Shown here in pieces: positions 60,703 through 64,000 of a DNA stretch of 64,000 nt. How positions within the stretch are numbered: position 1 is the stretch's first letter; each line of letters begins with the position of its first letter. The stretch is from Ovis canadensis. Taxonomy: Eukaryota > Chordata > Mammalia > Artiodactyla > Bovidae. Location of the stretch: assembly GCF_042477335.2 (NCBI RefSeq), contig NC_091246.1, positions 209,373,501-209,437,500 of the forward strand, read 5' to 3'. Made by a program: the position numbers and the translations under genes. The notes beneath the pieces are model-generated. The model did no database searches. It was given only the letters and a program-made list of their open reading frames with translations, and had not been told where the DNA came from.

Positions 60703-60967
60703 AGAAGGCAATGCCAACCCACTCCAGTACTCTTGCCTGGAGAATCCCATGGATGGAGCCTGGTAGGCTGCAGTCCATGGGGTTGCTAAGAGTTGGACAC
60801 GACTGAGCGACTTCACTTTCACTTTTCACTTTCATGCACTGGAGAAGGAAATGGCAACCCACTCCAGTGTTCTTGCCTGGAGAATCCCAGGGACGGGGGA
60901 GCCTGGTGGGCTGCTGTCTATGGGGTTGCACAGAGTCGGACACGAGTGACGCAACTTAGCAGCAGCT
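60703..60967 (+). mobile_element. Bov-A2 SINE dimer, intron 1
   Basis: ggagaaggcaatgccaaccc, the ttcactttcacttttcactt linker, and acttagcagcagc at the end. Well preserved. Confidence 0.93.
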
Positions 60968-62767
60968 GCTCTATCCACATGGATCAATTAATTCACCTAT
61001 TTAACCAACTGCTCATCTGTTCTATCAATTGTGTGATATAGGCAAATATCAGGACAAAATGTGAAGATAGCACCATTACATCTATAGAGGAATGGGAGGT
61101 GGGAACAGGAAAATAAATGTAGTGCTAAAAAGAATCAAGTCCAAGTTGGCTGCTTTAATTTGTGGTTCCCATGCATGTTCTTGAGGACTGATATCCTGTT
61201 AAGCCTACTGCTTTCATATTACTGATGACTGAATTACCTGGTCATCATGAAGAGTTAAAAGACAAAATTGCTAAAAAAAAACAAACAAAACTAAGTCTAC
61301 TAGAATTATGTATATTCCTAATACAATCAGAATATGTGGTAGGTTTAATTTCACAAAGTAATTAAAATCCTCACAGCATTCCCCTGAGTGTCTGAGAAAA
61401 GAGCTCAACCTCACACTTTTTATTAAAGCAAGGCTTTTTTTACACCAGCTCAAAAGTCACCACTCGTTACTTACTTCATAGTTTTTCAACCCACTCCTTA
61501 CCTAGTCTCATATTAATAAAGAATTACAAAAGGTTTTTACAAGTCAGTCATATTCTTTGGAAATACTTTTAAAATGGACCCAGCAATACTATACTAAACC
61601 CATGTTTTTCACGAAGAGGTAGAGGATAGTACTCTTTCCATCTAATTATATGAAAAAAATCAGCTTTCAGTGAGGTTCATATCATACCTTTTGCTTCTTT
61701 AACAGTCAAAATGTTCAAAGTAAGTCAATGATGATCTAAATTCTATAAGGCTCAAATCTGAAGAGAAGGGATTCCAGTTCACATTATTCAAATCAATTTT
61801 AAAAACAAGGGGCTTACATAATGCCACTCAAATTCTTCCCCTCAAATTACTTGCTTGGTACTTTATTTTCTGCATCATTATCTTTTCAAATTTTAATACT
61901 GTGAAACAGCAACAGCTTTTAACATTTCTCCTTATAACTATGAATCTTACATCTGCCAATACTAGCCACAGTTTGCAAACTAAGTAATTAATTTAAACTA
62001 GGTATAGATTCCATCAGCATTTTCCCTGTTAAAAGGCTCTAATGGAACACCAAACTGACTACAGACCAACTTGAAATCATATTTTCTCTAAATATACCCC
62101 TGCATCATAAAACTATCTGGAAACTAACCCTTGATATTAAAAACTATAGCTCTTTTCTAAAAAAAAAAAAAATCAGTTCTCTTTCACATCATTTAGAAAA
62201 CAGTAAGTCAGTGGGTCATGGTGTAGTGGAAAAGAAAATGACATAAAATGGCTAAATGTATTGAATATTTACATACAGTGCCAAGTTCAGTAAAAAAGAA
62301 AAAAAATACAATAAATGAACCATTACATGTAAAGGTACTGTTATGAAGAAAGTACTTTTATCCCCAGTTTAAAGATAAGGAAATTCAGACAGATGAGCAA
62401 CTTGCCCAAACTCAAAGATGTAGGTTGATGGGGCTCCAGGTACACCCATGTCTAAAGCCTAGGATCTTCACCATTATGCTTGTATTATTAAGATTAAAAC
62501 ACTGTAATCTACTGCAAAAACAAATTTTTCACTCTTTTAAATTCTTAAAGTATTCACTAACTCAGAGGTCAAGTGGCCACTCCAAATCATCATCCCTATC
62601 TATGATAAACTGAAAAGATACTGGACCAACAGGTTTGCTGAATTTCTGTACTTGTTCAAGATAAACACACATTACACAATTTTATTTTTTTAAAGCCTTT
62701 TAAAGAACATATACAGCCACCAACAAATCCAGAAGGCAACAGAGTAAGGATGAGCGTTTGTTGCTCC
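60968..62767 (-). other. ALS2: ALS2 intron 1, no features seen
   Basis: AT-rich with poly-A runs (61272-61281, 62160-62172). No repeat family or gene recognised. Confidence 0.55.
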
Positions 62768-62902
62768 TGCTATTGTTCAGTCGTCCAGCCGTGTCCAACT
62801 CTTTGCGACCCCGTGGACTGAGGCACGCCATGCCTCCCTGAACCTCACCATCTCCCAAAATTTGCCCAAGTTCATGTCCATTGCATCGGTGATGCCATGG
62901 AC
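62768..62902 (-). mobile_element. BovB 3' fragment, antisense
   Basis: The plus strand reads ttcagtcgtccagccgtgtc to ccattgcatcggtgatgcca, the reverse complement of a BovB 3' end. It lies about 320 bp outside the CpG island. Confidence 0.88.
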
Positions 62903-63300
62903 AAATGGTTAGCGTGTGTATTCAACAGTTATTTCCTTTTCCATTCTAAACCCAAAAGAAAATATTGTACTTAGATAAGCCACTTCAGCCCGTGTGTTTT
63001 TCCTCATCAACAAAGCCCTAAGCAATACACCACCGCTTTAGCCAAACATACACGGAGGACCAACACCAGCGTCAGGACCATTTCCTCACGAAAACCCCTG
63101 TGTTATTTTCCTGTCTTCACTTGTCAAAAGAACTTACCACCCTCTGCTGGATCACTTGACACGCAAAAGGATTAACCTAAACTCCTAATTCTTAATATCA
63201 CATTTTCTTTTTCCACGACCTCCTTTTCAAGTCAGCGAAACCCTTGGTCCACTGTCCACCGCGAGCTGCATCCAGGGGCAACCCCTCCCGGGACACTCAC

Positions 63301-63400
63301 CAAGGTTCGCAGCCAGGGACCCGAGTTTATCTGGTCGGCGCCAACAGTGGGCATTCAATAAATCCTCCGGAATGAATGGCTGGAAGGCAGCGTGGGTGGA
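63301..63400 (-). other. ALS2: ALS2 exon 1, alternative candidate B (donor at 63301)
   Basis: A second good donor, CCTTG|GTGAGT, sits with its last exon base at 63301, still inside the CpG island. It could close an alternative non-coding first exon. Its start is not defined; the upper coordinate given is nominal. There is no coding evidence either way. Confidence 0.3.
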
Positions 63401-63710
63401 GGCGGGAAGGGGGGACGCGAAGAATTTCAGGAGGCTGAGGTCTCCGCAGTGGCGCCCCGTCTGAGGAGGGAGGAACCGGGGCGACTGGGAGAACCCGGGG
63501 CCGTTGGGTGCTCCTCGACAGGCAGGCGCAGCGGGGCGGACGCTGGCTTGGGAAAACGGGGGCGCCGTCTCCGCGGATCCCCGCAGAGCGCTCCCGGGCC
63601 TCTGCCTGCGCCTCCGCCTTTCTCTCGGACCCCAGCCGCCCTCACGCTGGAGGGCCCGGCCGGTCAGCCCTCCGAAGCCACGAGCCAACCCGGGACCCGC
63701 GCTCGCTCAC

Positions 63711-63791
63711 CTGACGCTCCACCAGCGGCGCCGCGGTCTGCATCCGGCGCGAGCCCCGCAGCTCGGCGGGCCGTGAGATCAGCTGATTCAT
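63711..63791 (-). other. ALS2: ALS2 exon 1, non-coding, candidate A
   Basis: The minus strand shows a near-consensus splice donor, CGTCAG|GTGAGC, with the last exon base at 63711. This is the best donor in the CpG island and could splice to exon 2 at 52295. The upper boundary (transcription start) is unknown; 63791 is a placeholder at the edge of the GC box. If the transcript starts above 63791 it includes an upstream ATG at 63789-63791. Alternative first exons are common in such promoters. Confidence 0.5.
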
Positions 63792-63870
63792 GGGGGGCGG
63801 GGCTTCTCGGCTGGGGCTGGGCGGCTTGCGAGTCTGAAGGCGGGAGGAGATCACCCCCGAAGTAGGTGGG

Positions 63871-63878
63871 GTCACATG
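63871..63878 (-). promoter_or_regulatory. ALS2: E-box GTCACATG (CLEAR/M-box-like)
   Basis: The octamer is the TCACATG E-box form preferred by MITF/TFE factors with a 5' G, close to the lysosomal CLEAR core GTCACGTG. It lies upstream of candidate exon 1A. Binding is not shown. Confidence 0.35.
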
Positions 63879-64000
63879 CCAACGGCGTCTGGTAGGGATC
63901 AAAATTACTCAAGGGGCGGTGGGCGCCGCGGGCAACGTCCCCGGGGCTATTTGCCTCTCCCTCAACACCAGGCAGAACCACCCCTCCTGAGATGCACTTG

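Larger units (their letters stand above)
63220..63980 (-). promoter_or_regulatory. ALS2: CpG island and probable ALS2 promoter
   Basis: This is the only strongly GC- and CpG-rich stretch in an otherwise AT-rich window, and it lies upstream of ALS2 exon 2 on the minus strand. It carries GC boxes at 63794-63803 and 63913-63919 and an E-box of the form GTCACATG at 63871-63878. There is no clear TATA box, which fits a housekeeping-type promoter. Open frames on both strands here are by-products of GC richness. The transcription start cannot be fixed from sequence; the GC box at 63794 would suit a start just below it. Confidence 0.75.

Noticed and set aside
63227-63981. Overlapping long open frames on both strands in the CpG island (up to 157 codons)
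   Set aside because: They are Arg-, Pro-, Gly- and Ala-rich frames typical of GC-rich DNA, overlap on both strands and lack domain content. The region fits a promoter with a non-coding first exon.

Overview
The window is nuclear DNA from a ruminant (cattle, or a close bovid or cervid). It is peppered with ruminant-specific retroelements: BovB LINE pieces, Bov-tA SINEs with a tRNA-like head, dimeric Bov-A2 SINEs with (CAG)n tails, and the ruminant L1 3' UTR. The species cannot be fixed from the sequence alone.

One protein-coding gene fills almost the whole window on the minus strand: ALS2, encoding alsin. I traced 33 coding exons from the ATG at 52255-52257 to the TAG at 5156-5158, plus a probable non-coding first exon in a CpG island near 63.7 kb. 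That makes 34 exons, the number known for the human gene. Exon lengths sum to 4971 nt, every junction is in phase, and there is no internal stop or frameshift. The predicted protein has 1656 residues; human alsin has 1657.

The protein reads in order: three RCC1-type repeats (about residues 59-218), a long Ser/Thr-rich linker, two more RCC1 repeats (about 525-627), a DH domain (about 690-884), a PH-like domain (about 900-1006), eight MORN repeats (about 1048-1243) and a C-terminal VPS9 domain (about 1512-1656). In the known family this is a guanine-nucleotide exchange factor for Rab5 on early endosomes, also linked to Rac1. Loss of function in people causes recessive juvenile motor neuron disease.

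Layout by coordinate: 1-2616 is BovB sequence in two opposed orientations; 2617-3839 is intergenic; 3840-5155 is the probable ALS2 3' UTR; 5156-52257 holds the coding exons with AT-rich, repeat-laden introns; 52296-63710 is intron 1; about 63220-63980 is the CpG-island promoter with two candidate first-exon donors. No second gene, RNA gene or CRISPR array is supported.

I found no new biological system. The points most worth a second look are a GC-AG donor after exon 11, an intron-4 read-through frame that would give the short alsin form a hydrophobic tail, predicted upstream ORFs in the 5' UTR, and inverted SINE pairs that could fold in the pre-mRNA.
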